Shown here: piece by piece, positions 20,149-29,914 of the stretch
Numbering within the stretch: position 1 is the stretch's first letter
Layout: the number at the start of each line of letters is the position of its first letter
Assembly (NCBI RefSeq): GCF_001718795.1
Contig: NZ_CP013435.1
Coordinates: 620,001 to 684,000, forward strand
DNA: 64,000 nucleotides
Source of the DNA: Burkholderia latens
Lineage (GTDB): Bacteria > Pseudomonadota > Gammaproteobacteria > Burkholderiales > Burkholderiaceae
Reading direction: 5' to 3'
Notes under the pieces: model-generated
Database searches by the model: none
Seen by the model: only the letters and a program-made list of their open reading frames with translations
Told to the model about the DNA's origin: nothing
Translations under genes and position numbers: made by a program

Positions 20149-21165
20149 ATGCAAGTCAGGGAAAACCTCGCCAGCGCAGCCGTGAAGCCGTCGGCCGACG
20201 CGCTGGTGCCGCAGCAGAGCGATCGCCAGAAGTGGTGGCAGCACCTCACCGAATACAGCCTGATCGCGATCTTCGCGGTGATGTTCATCACGATGTCGCT
20301 GACGGTCGATCACTTCTTCTCGATCGACAACATGCTCGGCCTCGCGCTGTCGATCTCGCAGATCGGGATGGTCGCGTGCACGATGATGTTCTGTCTCGCG
20401 TCGCGCGACTTCGACCTGTCGATCGGCTCGACCGTCGCGTTCTCCGGCGTGCTGTGCGCGATGGTGCTGAACGCGACCGACAACACGTTCGTCGCGATCG
20501 TCGCGGCAGTTGCGGCCGGTGCGGCGATCGGCTTCGTGAACGGTGCGGTGATCGCGTACCTGCGCATCAACGCGCTGATCACGACGCTCGCGACGATGGA
20601 AATCGTGCGCGGGCTCGGCTTTATCGTGTCGAAGGGGCAGGCGGTCGGCGTGTCGTCCGATACGTTCATCGCGCTCGGCGGCCTCACGCTGTTCGGCGTA
20701 TCGCTGCCGATCTGGGTCACGCTGCTGTGTTTCATCGTGTTCGGCGTGCTGCTGAACCAGACGGTGTACGGCCGCAACACGCTCGCGATCGGCGGCAATC
20801 CGGAAGCGTCGCGGCTCGCGGGGATCAACGTCGAACGCACGCGCGTGTACATCTTCCTGATTCAGGGCGCGGTGACGGCGCTCGCCGGCGTGATTCTCGC
20901 GTCGCGCATCACGTCGGGCCAGCCGAACGCCGCGCAGGGATTCGAGCTGAACGTGATCTCCGCGTGCGTGCTCGGCGGCGTGTCGCTGATGGGCGGCCGC
21001 GCGACGATCTCCGGCGTCGTGATCGGCGTGCTGATCATGGGCACCGTCGAGAACGTGATGAACCTGCTGAACATCGACGCGTTCTACCAGTACCTGGTGC
21101 GTGGCGCGATCCTGCTCGCGGCTGTGCTGCTCGACCAGCTGAAGAACCGCGGCGTGCGCGACTGA
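20149..21165 (+). CDS. araH: Sugar ABC importer, permease
   Basis: The 338-residue integral membrane protein forms the channel for the AraF/AraG system. It has a polar N-terminal tail of about 30 residues, then roughly eight to ten hydrophobic helices. The cytoplasmic loop YGRNTLAIGGNPEASRLAGI is the coupling-helix region conserved in the RbsC/AraH family. The ATG at 20149 has a GGAGCAGGAG ribosome-binding site; a longer frame from 20065 adds 28 unlikely residues. The second SDR gene begins 23 bases after the stop. Confidence 0.94.
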   Translation: MQVRENLASAAVKPSADALVPQQSDRQKWWQHLTEYSLIAIFAVMFITMSLTVDHFFSIDNMLGLALSISQIGMVACTMMFCLASRDFDLSIGSTVAFSGVLCAMVLNATDNTFVAIVAAVAAGAAIGFVNGAVIAYLRINALITTLATMEIVRGLGFIVSKGQAVGVSSDTFIALGGLTLFGVSLPIWVTLLCFIVFGVLLNQTVYGRNTLAIGGNPEASRLAGINVERTRVYIFLIQGAVTALAGVILASRITSGQPNAAQGFELNVISACVLGGVSLMGGRATISGVVIGVLIMGTVENVMNLLNIDAFYQYLVRGAILLAAVLLDQLKNRGVRD

Positions 21166-21188
21166 CCGATTCCACGGAGACGATACGC

Positions 21189-22007
21189 ATGACCATCGAA
21201 ACATCCGCGCAGGATGCGCACGCCACGGCGGCCGACGCGCGCTATGCACGCTACCCGAGCCTCGAGGATCGCGCGGTGCTGATCACGGGCGGCGCGACCG
21301 GCATCGGCGCGTCGTTCGTCGAGCACTTTGCGCGGCAGGGCGCGCGCGTCGCGTTCGTCGACCTCGATGCGCACGCGGGCGGCGCGCTCGCCGAGCGCCT
21401 CGCGCATGAGCCGCACGTGCGCCACGCGCCGCTGTTCCTGCCGTGCGACCTGACCGACATCGACGCGCTGCGCCGGACGATCGACGCGATCCGTGCGCGG
21501 GTCGGCGCGATCGCGGTGCTCGTGAACAACGCGGCGAACGACATGCGCCATGCGATCGGCGACGTGACGCCCGAATCGTTCGACGCGGGCATCGCGGTGA
21601 ACCTGCGTCACCAGTTCTTTGCCGCGCAGGCGGTGATCGCCGACATGAAGCAGCACCGCGGCGGCGCGATCATCAATCTCGGCTCGATCAGCTGGATGTT
21701 GAAGAACGGCGGATATCCCGTGTACGTGATCGCAAAGGCAGCCGTGCAGGGGCTCACGCGCGGGCTCGCGCGCGATCTCGGGCCATTCGGGATCCGCGTG
21801 AATTCGCTGGTGCCGGGTTGGGTGATGACCGACAAGCAGCGCAGGCTGTGGCTCGACGACGCGGGCCGGGCCGCGATCAAGGCCGGCCAGTGCATCGACG
21901 CCGAGCTTCTGCCGGACGATCTCGCACGGATGGCGCTGTTTCTCGCGGCCGACGACAGCCGGATGATCACCGCGCAGGACGTGGTGGTCGACGGCGGCTG
22001 GGCCTGA
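21189..22007 (+). CDS. SDR-family sugar dehydrogenase, probably D-galactose/L-arabinose 1-dehydrogenase
   Basis: A 272-residue SDR with cofactor loop TGGATGIG, an acidic NAD-selecting VDLDAH, the motif VNNAAND, and the catalytic Ser in INLGSISW followed by YVIAK. The N-terminal SLEDRAVLITGG and the VNLRHQFFAAQAV stretch resemble GalD-type galactose 1-dehydrogenases of rhizobia and Burkholderia. The proposed reaction is oxidation of the aldose to its lactone with NAD(P)+. The transporter upstream and the epimerase downstream support an aldose-oxidising role. Confidence 0.85.
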   Translation: MTIETSAQDAHATAADARYARYPSLEDRAVLITGGATGIGASFVEHFARQGARVAFVDLDAHAGGALAERLAHEPHVRHAPLFLPCDLTDIDALRRTIDAIRARVGAIAVLVNNAANDMRHAIGDVTPESFDAGIAVNLRHQFFAAQAVIADMKQHRGGAIINLGSISWMLKNGGYPVYVIAKAAVQGLTRGLARDLGPFGIRVNSLVPGWVMTDKQRRLWLDDAGRAAIKAGQCIDAELLPDDLARMALFLAADDSRMITAQDVVVDGGWA

Positions 22008-22071
22008 TTGCCGGGGTTCGTGCTCGCGCGGCACCTCGTATCGTTTCATCGACGAAGAAAAGGAGCTCACC

Positions 22072-23133
22072 ATGACTGCCACGCCCTCGCGCGCATCGTC
22101 GTCCACGAGCCAGTCGCGCCGCGCGCGTCTCGCGGCCGCCGCGCAGCCGGTCAGCGCCGGCCCGCAGACCGCCGCGTTCGCGCAGGGCGTGGGCGCCGCG
22201 CACGCTGCGGCCGTCACGCTGTCGAACGCATCGTTGCGGCTCGACGTGCTGCCGCACCTCGGCGGCGGCATCGCGCGCTTCGACTGGCGGGGCGATCATG
22301 GCGTGCTGGTGCCGGTGTTCCGCCGCTACGAGCATCCGGAAACCGCGACCGACCCGAACCAGCTCGCATGCTATCCGCTGTTGCCGTACTCGAACCGGAT
22401 CGGCAACGGCCGGTTCGAATGCGACGGGCGCAGCGTCGCGGTGCCGCGCAATCGCCGCGACGAGCCGCTGCCGATCCACGGCGACGGCTGGCTCGCGCGC
22501 TGGCAGGTCGACGACGCGACCGACACGACGCTGCAGTTGTCGCTCGATCGCGCGAGCGGTGCGCCGTATGCGTTTCGCGCGATCCAGTCGTTCTCGCTCG
22601 ACGACACGACGCTGTCCATCGCGCTGACGATCGAGAATGCCGGGCGCGCCCGGCTGCCGTTCGGGCTTGGCGTGCATCCGTTTCTCGTGCGCGACGACGT
22701 GACCGAGCTGGCCGCGGCCGCGGGCGGGCTGTGGCTGTCGGGCGCCGATTTTTTGCCGGTGCGGCACGTGAGCGTGCCGCCGGCCTGGCAGTTCGGTGTC
22801 GCGTATCCGCTGCCGCCGACGCTCGTCAATCACGCGTTCACCGGCTGGGGCGGCCACGCGACGGTGAGCTGGCCGCGCCGCGCGCTGTCGCTGACGATCG
22901 CGGCCGACGCCGATGCCTACGTGCTCTATACACCGCCGGGCGAGCCGTTCTTCTGCTTCGAGCCGGTCGATCATCCGATCAATGCGGTGAATTTGCCGGG
23001 CGGCGCGGCCGCGCACGGGATGACGCTGCTCGCGCCGGGCGAGCGGCTTGCGCGCCGTTTCACGTTCACCGTCGAGCGCTCCGATGCGCGCGTCGATGCG
23101 GCCGTGCGCGAAGGGCGCCGTCGACGCGGGTAA
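22072..23133 (+). CDS. Aldose 1-epimerase family protein
   Basis: Interconverts alpha and beta anomers of free aldoses. The 353-residue protein has a Ser/Ala-rich N-terminal stretch of about 40 residues, then the galactose-mutarotase beta-sandwich. Landmarks are LLPYSNRIGNGRF, the catalytic His in FGLGVHPFLV and the catalytic Glu region FFCFEPVDHPINAVNLPG. The AAAAGGAG ribosome-binding site supports the ATG at 22072. As the last gene of the cluster it would supply the anomer used by the dehydrogenase upstream. Confidence 0.9.
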   Translation: MTATPSRASSSTSQSRRARLAAAAQPVSAGPQTAAFAQGVGAAHAAAVTLSNASLRLDVLPHLGGGIARFDWRGDHGVLVPVFRRYEHPETATDPNQLACYPLLPYSNRIGNGRFECDGRSVAVPRNRRDEPLPIHGDGWLARWQVDDATDTTLQLSLDRASGAPYAFRAIQSFSLDDTTLSIALTIENAGRARLPFGLGVHPFLVRDDVTELAAAAGGLWLSGADFLPVRHVSVPPAWQFGVAYPLPPTLVNHAFTGWGGHATVSWPRRALSLTIAADADAYVLYTPPGEPFFCFEPVDHPINAVNLPGGAAAHGMTLLAPGERLARRFTFTVERSDARVDAAVREGRRRRG

Positions 23134-23172
23134 AATACGCGGTCTACCAACGGTTTGCCGCGAGTACCCGCC

Positions 23173-24000
23173 ATGTCTTCCCCGCTTACTTTCATCGAAT
23201 CGCTGCGCGCCGCGTGGCAGCGCACGAATTCGCTGCTGTGCGTCGGCCTCGATCCCGAGCCGTCGCGCTTTCCCGTGCAGTTCGACGGCCAGCCTGATGC
23301 GATCTTCGAATTCTGCCGGCAGATCGTCGACGCGACCGCACCGTATGCGAGCGCGTTCAAGCCGCAGATCGCATACTTCGCCGCGCATCGTGCGGAAGAC
23401 CAGCTCGAGCGGCTGATCGCGCACATTCACTTGCAGCATCCGGGCCTGCCGGTGATCCTCGACGCGAAACGCGGCGACATCGGCAGCACGGCCGAGCAAT
23501 ACGCGCGCGAAGCGTTCGAGCGCTATCGCGCGGATGCCGTCACCGTGAACCCGTACATGGGCTACGACTCGGTCGAGCCGTACTTCGAGCATGAAGGCAA
23601 GGGCGTGATCGTGCTGTGCCGCACGTCGAACCCGGGCGGCTCGGACCTGCAGTTTCTCGAGACGAACGGCCGGCCGCTGTACCAGGTCGTCGCCGATCTC
23701 GCGGCGAACAAGTGGAACGCGAAGAACGGCCAGCTCGGCCTCGTGGTCGGCGCGACGTTCCCGAAGGAAATCGAGATCGTGCGCGGGATCGTCGGCGACA
23801 TGCCGCTGCTGATTCCCGGTATCGGCGCGCAGGGCGGCGACGTGCAGGCGACCGTCAATGCGGGCCGCACGGCCGACGGCACCGGGATGATGATCAACTC
23901 GTCGCGCGCGATCCTTTACGCGAGCAAGGGCGAGGATTTCGCCGAAGCCGCGGCGCTCGCCGCGCAGAAGACGCGCGACACGATCAACGCGCATCGCTGA
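23173..24000 (+). CDS. pyrF: Orotidine 5'-phosphate decarboxylase, group II
   Basis: PyrF makes UMP from OMP. The 275-residue size and N-terminus [14 protein letters not shown] mark the long (mycobacterial/betaproteobacterial) class rather than the 245-residue enterobacterial type. The catalytic Lys/Asp stretch is [15 protein letters not shown], and the phosphate-binding end is [14 protein letters not shown]. The start at 23173 (MSSPLTF) is preferred over 23155 by family length. It is followed by a GC hairpin and is probably a single gene. Confidence 0.95.
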   Translation: MSSPLTFIESLRAAWQRTNSLLCVGLDPEPSRFPVQFDGQPDAIFEFCRQIVDATAPYASAFKPQIAYFAAHRAEDQLERLIAHIHLQHPGLPVILDAKRGDIGSTAEQYAREAFERYRADAVTVNPYMGYDSVEPYFEHEGKGVIVLCRTSNPGGSDLQFLETNGRPLYQVVADLAANKWNAKNGQLGLVVGATFPKEIEIVRGIVGDMPLLIPGIGAQGGDVQATVNAGRTADGTGMMINSSRAILYASKGEDFAEAAALAAQKTRDTINAHR

Positions 24001-24006
24001 AATGCC

Positions 24007-24029
24007 GCGCCGCCCGTTCCGGGCGGCGC
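24007..24029 (+). terminator. Hairpin after pyrF
   Basis: Perfect 9-bp stem GCGCCGCCC / GGGCGGCGC with a 5-base loop, 7 bases after the pyrF stop. No T-tract follows, so termination strength is uncertain. Confidence 0.5.
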
Positions 24030-24202
24030 GTGCAACGCCGAGCCCGCGTTCGCGGGCCGCAATACCCCGCCTTCGCATTGCGCCGCATTGGCGCGCACGA
24101 ACAATTTCCCGTCGCTTTCGCACCGCACGCGCGCCCGGCAAACGCGCGATGCTGCCGCTTGTCATCGTTCCGTAACAAAAATGTCAAGAATGGAGTGACG
24201 CC

Positions 24203-25261
24203 ATGCCTCGCCTGTCCCGACGTTTTCTGGGCGCGCTTGCCGCGTCGTTGTGCATGTCGTTCGCTCATGCGGCCGACTTGTCGCACTGGCCCGCAGACAG
24301 CGCGAAGGCGCTGAACGACATGATCGCCGCGCACGCGCATCGCGGCGACTACGCGGTGTTCGACGCCGACAACACCACGTACCGCTACGACCTCGAAGAA
24401 GCGCTGCTGCCGTATCTCGAGAACCGGGGCTTGCTTACGCGCGACTCGCTCGATCCGTCGCTGAAGCTGATTCCGTTCAAGGATTCGGCCGACTACAAGG
24501 AATCGCTGACGAGCTACTACTATCGGCTCTGCGAGATCGACGACCTGGTCTGCTACCCGTGGATCGCGCAGGCATTCTCCGGGTTGTCGCTCGCCGAGCT
24601 GAAACGCCACATCGACGCGATGCTCGCCGACGGCAAGCCGGTGCCGATCCGTTACTGGCAGGGCGACAAGGTTGTGGACGGTGCCGCGAACCCGCCGCGT
24701 TTCTTCCGGGGGATGCAGCAGCTGTACAACGCGCTGCGCGAGAACGGGATCGACGTGTACGTGATGACGGCCGCGCACGAGGAGCTCGCGCGGCTCGTGC
24801 TGGCCGATCCGAAGTACGGCTATAATGTGAAGCCGCAGAACGTGATCGGCGTGACGACGCTGCTGCGCAATCCGGCAACGGGCGCGCTGACCACGTCGCG
24901 GCTGCAGATCAAGGCCGGCAAGTACGACGAGGCCGCGAACCGCGACCTCGTGATCACGCCGTTCCTGATGAACCCGATGACGTGGTACGAAGGCAAGCTC
25001 GGCTCGATCGTCGGATGGATCGACCAGTGGAAAAAGCCGGTGCTGGTCGCGGGCGACACGCCGAAATCTGACGGCTACATGCTGCTGAATGCGACCGATG
25101 TCGCGCACGGCGGCGTGCGCGTGTGGGTGAACAAGAAAGACAAGCAGATGACGCAGATCCGCGCGTGGTCGGACGAATCGGCCGCGCAACAGAAGGCGCT
25201 CGGCCTGCCGGTGACCGCGGACAAGAACTGGATCGTCGTGAAACCCGACGCGATCCAGTAA
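24203..25261 (+). CDS. Exported HAD-superfamily phosphatase, phosphorylcholine phosphatase-like
   Basis: The 352-residue protein has a signal peptide (about residues 1-23, MPRLSRRFLGALAASLC then AHA) and the HAD motif I FDADNTTY at 53-60, with Asp54 as nucleophile and Asp56 as acid/base. The length and the HWPADSAKALNDMI start resemble Pseudomonas PchP, a periplasmic phosphatase acting on phosphorylcholine released by phospholipase C. Motif III/IV is likely in VAGDTPKSDGYML. Substrate specificity is inferred from similarity only. It stands alone between pyrF and the convergent cinA-type gene. Confidence 0.82.
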   Translation: MPRLSRRFLGALAASLCMSFAHAADLSHWPADSAKALNDMIAAHAHRGDYAVFDADNTTYRYDLEEALLPYLENRGLLTRDSLDPSLKLIPFKDSADYKESLTSYYYRLCEIDDLVCYPWIAQAFSGLSLAELKRHIDAMLADGKPVPIRYWQGDKVVDGAANPPRFFRGMQQLYNALRENGIDVYVMTAAHEELARLVLADPKYGYNVKPQNVIGVTTLLRNPATGALTTSRLQIKAGKYDEAANRDLVITPFLMNPMTWYEGKLGSIVGWIDQWKKPVLVAGDTPKSDGYMLLNATDVAHGGVRVWVNKKDKQMTQIRAWSDESAAQQKALGLPVTADKNWIVVKPDAIQ

Positions 25262-25309
25262 GCAGCGCGGGGCACCGCCCGCGCTTGTCGCGATCGTCGC
25301 GCGAGCGGA

Positions 25310-25810
25310 TCAGCGCTCGTGTTCGTCGAGCAGCTTCAGCAGCCCGCGCAGCGCATGTGCGGCCGCCTGCGTGCGGATCTGCTCGCGGTCGCCCTTGAAC
25401 ACGAGCGTCTCGACGTCGGTGTGCAGCCGGTTGCTCCATGCGAACGATACGGTGCCGACCGGCTTCTTCTCGCTGCCGCCGCCCGGGCCGGCGATCCCGG
25501 TAACGGACAGCGCGACCTGCGCGCGGCTGTTGCGCAGCGCGCCTTCGGCCATCGCGCGCGCGACCGGCTCGCTGACCGCGCCGTGCTTGTCGATCAGGTC
25601 GGGCGGCACGCCGATCATCTCGCTCTTCGCCTGATTCGAATAAGTGACGAAGCCGCGCTCGAACCACTGGCTGCTGCCGGAAATGTCGGTGATCGCGGCG
25701 GCGATCATGCCGCCAGTGCAGGATTCGGCAGTGGCGAGCGACAGGTGCTCGTCACGCAGCTTGTTGCCTGCGCGGATCGCAAGCTGATGAACGACGGAAT
25801 CGGTTGGCAT
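25310..25810 (-). CDS. pncC: CinA C-terminal-domain protein, nicotinamide-nucleotide amidase
   Basis: The 166-residue protein consists of the CinA C-terminal domain alone. Its diagnostic stretch is LATAESCTGGMIAAAITD, followed by GFVTYSNQAKSEMIGV and VTGIAGPGGGSEKKPVGTV. Such stand-alone proteins deamidate NMN to nicotinate mononucleotide for NAD salvage. The gene follows pgpA by 31 bases, and thiL-pgpA-cinA forms a typical betaproteobacterial operon on the minus strand. Confidence 0.92.
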   Translation of the reverse strand: MPTDSVVHQLAIRAGNKLRDEHLSLATAESCTGGMIAAAITDISGSSQWFERGFVTYSNQAKSEMIGVPPDLIDKHGAVSEPVARAMAEGALRNSRAQVALSVTGIAGPGGGSEKKPVGTVSFAWSNRLHTDVETLVFKGDREQIRTQAAAHALRGLLKLLDEHER

Positions 25811-25841
25811 GCGCGTCGGGAAACGGGAGTCGGGAAATCGG

Positions 25842-26387
25842 TCAGCCGGCGGCGGAGCGCCACAGCGCGATCACGAGCAGCGTCATGAATGCGGCGATCA
25901 GGTCGTCGACCATGATGCCAAGCCCGCCTTTCACGCGACGGTCGAAATAGCGGATCGGCGGCGGCTTGAGCATGTCGAAGAAGCGGAACACGACGAACGC
26001 CCACAACTGGCCGATGAAGGTCGCGGGCGTGACGAACAGCATCACGAGCCAGATCGCGACGATTTCGTCCCAGACGACGGCGCCAGGATCGGCCGTGCCC
26101 ATCCTGCGTGCGGTGAAACCGGTGATCCACGTACCGGCGACGAACCCGACCGCGATCAGCGCCCACCATTCGGGCACCGTCAGATAGCGGTTGAGGACGA
26201 CGAACGCGAGCCAGCCGAACAGCGTGCCGAACGTGCCGGGCATGAACGGCGCGAGCCCGCTGCCGAAGCCGAGCGACACGAGGTGCGCCGGATGCGACAG
26301 CATGAGGCGCGCGGTGGCGCGCTGCGGCGCGGCGCCGGCGGCGCCGGGCGCGGCCGCGCGTTGCGCGGGCGTCGGATCAGTCTGCAT
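25842..26387 (-). CDS. pgpA: Phosphatidylglycerophosphatase A
   Basis: PgpA removes the phosphate from phosphatidylglycerol phosphate in the inner membrane. The 181-residue protein has a Pro/Ala-rich N-terminus of about 28 residues, then the conserved HLVSLGFGSGLAPFMPGTFGT segment split over the first helix, the acidic WDEIVAIW motif, and several membrane helices. The final FDRRVKGGLGIMVDDLIAAF is characteristic. The start overlaps the thiL stop by 11 bases, indicating translational coupling. Confidence 0.94.
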   Translation of the reverse strand: MQTDPTPAQRAAAPGAAGAAPQRATARLMLSHPAHLVSLGFGSGLAPFMPGTFGTLFGWLAFVVLNRYLTVPEWWALIAVGFVAGTWITGFTARRMGTADPGAVVWDEIVAIWLVMLFVTPATFIGQLWAFVVFRFFDMLKPPPIRYFDRRVKGGLGIMVDDLIAAFMTLLVIALWRSAAG

Positions 26388-27411
26388 GGAAGTGGTCGAA
26401 ACCGTGCAACGTGAGGGTCAGCGGCGCGCCGGCGGCGTCGCGCCACGCGATCGCGGGCCGCTCCGCCGGCGAGGACAACGCGCGTATTGTACCGATTCGC
26501 GTGACCCGGACGCCGGCGCGCGTGCCGGCCGCATCGACTGCCGCGCGGGCCGCCGCCGGCGCGGTGAAGCACAGCTCGTAGTCGTCGCCGCCGGCGAGCG
26601 CGCAGCGCCGCTGCACGTCGGGCGGCAGCGTCGCGAGCGCGGCCGAGCGCGGCACCGCGTCGGCGTCGATGTCCGCGCACACGTTCGAGCGCGTGAGGAC
26701 GTGTTGCAGGTCGCCGGCGAGGCCGTCGGAGATGTCGAGCGCCGCGTGGGCGACACCCGCGAGTGCCAGCCCGAGCGCGATGCGCGGCTCCGGGCGCTCG
26801 AGCGCTTGCCGGAACGCGGCGGCTTCGTCCGTGCCGGCCGTCCATTCGCCGCGCGCGATTCCGAGCCCCGCGCGCGCGTCGCCGAGCGTGCCGGACACCC
26901 ACACGTCGTCGCCGTCGCACGCGGCATCGCGCCGCAACGCGGCGTCGGGCGCGACTTCGCCGAATACGGTCACGCACAGGTTCAGCGGCCCGCTCGTCGT
27001 GTCGCCGCCGATCAGCTCGCAGCCGAACCGCTCGGCGAGCGCGAAAAGGCCGTCGCTGAAAGCCTCGAGCCACGCGGCGTCGGCGCGCGGCAGCGCGCAC
27101 GCGAGCGTGAACGCGCGCGGCTCGGCGCCCATCGCGGCGAGATCCGACAGGTTGACGGCGAGCGTCTTGTGGCCGAGCGCGTCGGGTGCGACGTCGGGAA
27201 AGAAATGGCGGCCCTCGACCAGCATGTCGGTCGAAATGGCCATCAACTTGCCGGATCGCGGTGCGATCAGCGCGCAATCGTCGCCGATGCCGAGCGTGGA
27301 CGCCCTTGCGCCCCGGGCGGCACGGCGTGCGAAGAAGCGGTCGATCAACGAAAACTCGGACAAGGCGGCTGGCACGGCGGACGGACCCGGTAGCGGTGAG
27401 GGGAACGGCAT
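26377..27411 (-). CDS. thiL: Thiamine-monophosphate kinase
   Basis: ThiL phosphorylates thiamine monophosphate to thiamine pyrophosphate with ATP. Landmarks are SEFSLIDRFFARR at the N-terminus, LGIGDDCALI, the STDMLVEGRHFFPD metal-binding strand and AHAALDISDGLAGDL. The exact start is unsure: ATG at 27411 gives 344 residues, an ATG at 27441 adds 10, and a TTG codon directly before SEFSLIDRFF would give the more compact length usual in the family. It is divergent from maeB and leads pgpA and cinA. Confidence 0.94.
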   Translation of the reverse strand: MPFPSPLPGPSAVPAALSEFSLIDRFFARRAARGARASTLGIGDDCALIAPRSGKLMAISTDMLVEGRHFFPDVAPDALGHKTLAVNLSDLAAMGAEPRAFTLACALPRADAAWLEAFSDGLFALAERFGCELIGGDTTSGPLNLCVTVFGEVAPDAALRRDAACDGDDVWVSGTLGDARAGLGIARGEWTAGTDEAAAFRQALERPEPRIALGLALAGVAHAALDISDGLAGDLQHVLTRSNVCADIDADAVPRSAALATLPPDVQRRCALAGGDDYELCFTAPAAARAAVDAAGTRAGVRVTRIGTIRALSSPAERPAIAWRDAAGAPLTLTLHGFDHFHAD

Positions 27412-27553
27412 TGTACGCAGCGAACGGCGCCGTTCTTGCACCGTTCAGTACATTTTTGTCGCGGCTGTTGCACCCGAATCGCCGGTCTGGCGGCCTTCGA
27501 TTGGCGCTACAATGCCGTCGAACAGTTATTCTAATCCGCCCGCCACGAGACAC

Positions 27554-29854
27554 ATGTCCACTCAAGCCTCCTCCAAAGCCAAGCTCCGCGAAGCCGCGCT
27601 CGACTATCACGAATTCCCGACGCCGGGGAAGATCGCGATCGCTCCGACCAAGCAGATGATCAACCAGCGCGATCTCGCGCTCGCGTATTCGCCGGGTGTC
27701 GCGTACGCGTGCGAGGAGATCGTCGAGAACCCTCTGAACGCCGCGCGCTTCACCGCGCGCAGCAACCTGGTCGGCGTGGTCACCAACGGCACCGCGGTGC
27801 TCGGTCTCGGCAACATCGGCCCGCTCGCGTCGAAGCCGGTGATGGAAGGCAAGGCCGTGCTGTTCAAGAAGTTCGCCGGCATCGACGTGTTCGACATCGA
27901 GCTGAACGAGTCGGACCCGCACAAGCTGGTCGACGTGATCGCCGCGCTGGAGCCGACCTTCGGCGGGATCAACCTCGAGGACATCAAGGCGCCGGACTGC
28001 TTCATCGTCGAGCGCGAAGCGCGCAAGCGGATGAAGATTCCAGTGTTCCACGACGACCAGCACGGCACCGCGATCGTCGTGGCCGCGGCCGTCACGAACG
28101 GCCTGAAGGTCGTGAACAAGGACATCAAGAAGGTCAAGCTCGTCGCATCCGGCGCCGGCGCCGCCGCGCTCGCATGCCTGGACCTGCTCGTCGACATCGG
28201 CCTGCCGCTCGAGAACATCACGGTGACCGACCTGGCTGGCGTGGTCTACAAGGGCCGCACCGAGCTGATGGATCCGGACAAGGAGCGTTTCGCGCGCGAA
28301 ACCGACGCACGCACGCTGGCCGAGGTGATCGACGGCGCGGACATCTTCCTTGGCCTGTCGGCCGCCGGCGTGCTGAAGCAGGAGATGGTGAAGGGGATGG
28401 CCGAGCGCCCGCTGATTCTCGCGCTCGCGAACCCGACGCCGGAAATCCTGCCGGAGCTCGCGCTCGAAGTGCGCCCGGACGCGGTGCTGGCCACCGGCCG
28501 CACCGATTACCCGAACCAGGTCAACAACGTGCTGTGCTTCCCGTTCATCTTCCGCGGCGCGCTCGACGTCGGCGCGACGACGATCACGCGGGAAATGGAG
28601 ATCGCGGCGGTCAACGCGATCGCCGAACTCGCGCAGCATGAGCAGAGCGACATCGTCGCGACCGCGTACGGAATCCAGGATCTGTCTTTCGGGCCCGAAT
28701 ACCTGATTCCGAAGCCGTTCGATCCGCGCCTGATCGTGAAGATCGCGCCGGCCGTCGCACAGGCCGCGATGGACGGCGGCGTCGCGACGCGCCCGATCGA
28801 GGACATGGACGCGTACAAGCAGCATCTGCAGCAATTCGTGTATCACAGCGGCACGACGATGAAGCCGATCTTCCAGATCGCGCGCGCGGCGCCGGAAGGG
28901 AAGAAGCGCGTCGTGTTCGCGGAAGGCGAGGAAGAGCGCGTGCTGCGCGCGGTCCAGATCATCGTCGACGAGAAGCTCGCGAAGCCGATCCTGATCGGCC
29001 GCCCGTCGGTGATCGAGCACCGTATCCAGCGCTACGGGCTGCGTCTCACGCCGGGCACCGATTTCACCGTCGTGAACACCGAGCACGACGAGCGTTACCG
29101 CGACTTCTGGCAGACGTACTACAAGATGATGGCGCGCAAGGGCATCAGCGAGCAGCTGGCCCGCGTCGAAATGCGCCGCCGCACGACGCTGATCGGCTCG
29201 ATGCTGGTGAAGAAGGGCGAAGCGGACGGGATGATTTGCGGCACGATCAGCACCACGCACCGCCATCTGCACTTCATCGACCAGGTGATCGGCAAGCGTC
29301 CGGGCTGCAGCGTGTACGCCGCGATGAACGGCCTCGTGCTGCCGGGCCGCCAGATCTTCCTCGTCGACACGCACGTGAACGTTGATCCGACCCCGGAACA
29401 GCTGGCCGAGATCACGATCATGGCTGCCGAAGAAGTGCGGCGCTTCGGCATCGAGCCGAAGGTTGCGCTGCTGTCGCATTCGAATTTCGGCACGAGCAAC
29501 GCGCCGTCGGCGCAGAAGATGCGCGATACGCTCGCGATCCTGCAGGCGCGCGCGCCGGAGCTGAAGGTCGACGGCGAAATGCACGGCGATGTCGCGCTCG
29601 ACGCGGCGCTGCGCAAGGAAATCCTGCCGGAATCGACGCTCGAAGGCGACGCGAACCTCCTGGTCCTGCCGAACATCGATGCCGCGAACATCGCGTACAA
29701 CCTGCTGAAGACGGCCGCCGGCAACAACATCGCGATCGGGCCGATTCTGCTTGGCGCGGCCGAGCCGGTGCACGTGCTGACCGAATCGGCGACGGTTCGC
29801 CGCATCGTCAACATGGCGGCCCTGCTGGTCGCCGACGTGAACGCCGCGCGCTGA
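27554..29854 (+). CDS. maeB: NADP-dependent malic enzyme, PTA-fusion type
   Basis: MaeB decarboxylates malate to pyruvate, making NADPH. From the ATG at 27554 it has 766 residues in three parts: the malic N-terminal domain (RDLALAYSPGVA, then IKAPDCFIVEREARKRM and VFHDDQHGTAIV), an NADP-binding domain (ASGAGAAALACLDLL), and from about residue 430 a phosphotransacetylase-like domain (FAEGEEERVLRAVQII, NPTPEQLAEI region). In E. coli the last domain is regulatory (acetyl-CoA inhibition) and not catalytic; the same is assumed here. It is divergent from thiL. Confidence 0.96.
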   Translation: MSTQASSKAKLREAALDYHEFPTPGKIAIAPTKQMINQRDLALAYSPGVAYACEEIVENPLNAARFTARSNLVGVVTNGTAVLGLGNIGPLASKPVMEGKAVLFKKFAGIDVFDIELNESDPHKLVDVIAALEPTFGGINLEDIKAPDCFIVEREARKRMKIPVFHDDQHGTAIVVAAAVTNGLKVVNKDIKKVKLVASGAGAAALACLDLLVDIGLPLENITVTDLAGVVYKGRTELMDPDKERFARETDARTLAEVIDGADIFLGLSAAGVLKQEMVKGMAERPLILALANPTPEILPELALEVRPDAVLATGRTDYPNQVNNVLCFPFIFRGALDVGATTITREMEIAAVNAIAELAQHEQSDIVATAYGIQDLSFGPEYLIPKPFDPRLIVKIAPAVAQAAMDGGVATRPIEDMDAYKQHLQQFVYHSGTTMKPIFQIARAAPEGKKRVVFAEGEEERVLRAVQIIVDEKLAKPILIGRPSVIEHRIQRYGLRLTPGTDFTVVNTEHDERYRDFWQTYYKMMARKGISEQLARVEMRRRTTLIGSMLVKKGEADGMICGTISTTHRHLHFIDQVIGKRPGCSVYAAMNGLVLPGRQIFLVDTHVNVDPTPEQLAEITIMAAEEVRRFGIEPKVALLSHSNFGTSNAPSAQKMRDTLAILQARAPELKVDGEMHGDVALDAALRKEILPESTLEGDANLLVLPNIDAANIAYNLLKTAAGNNIAIGPILLGAAEPVHVLTESATVRRIVNMAALLVADVNAAR

Positions 29855-29914
29855 GCCGGAAACGCGCGCCGCGCCGGGCAACCGGTGCGGCGCGTCGGGC
29901 GAAATTGTAAACAA

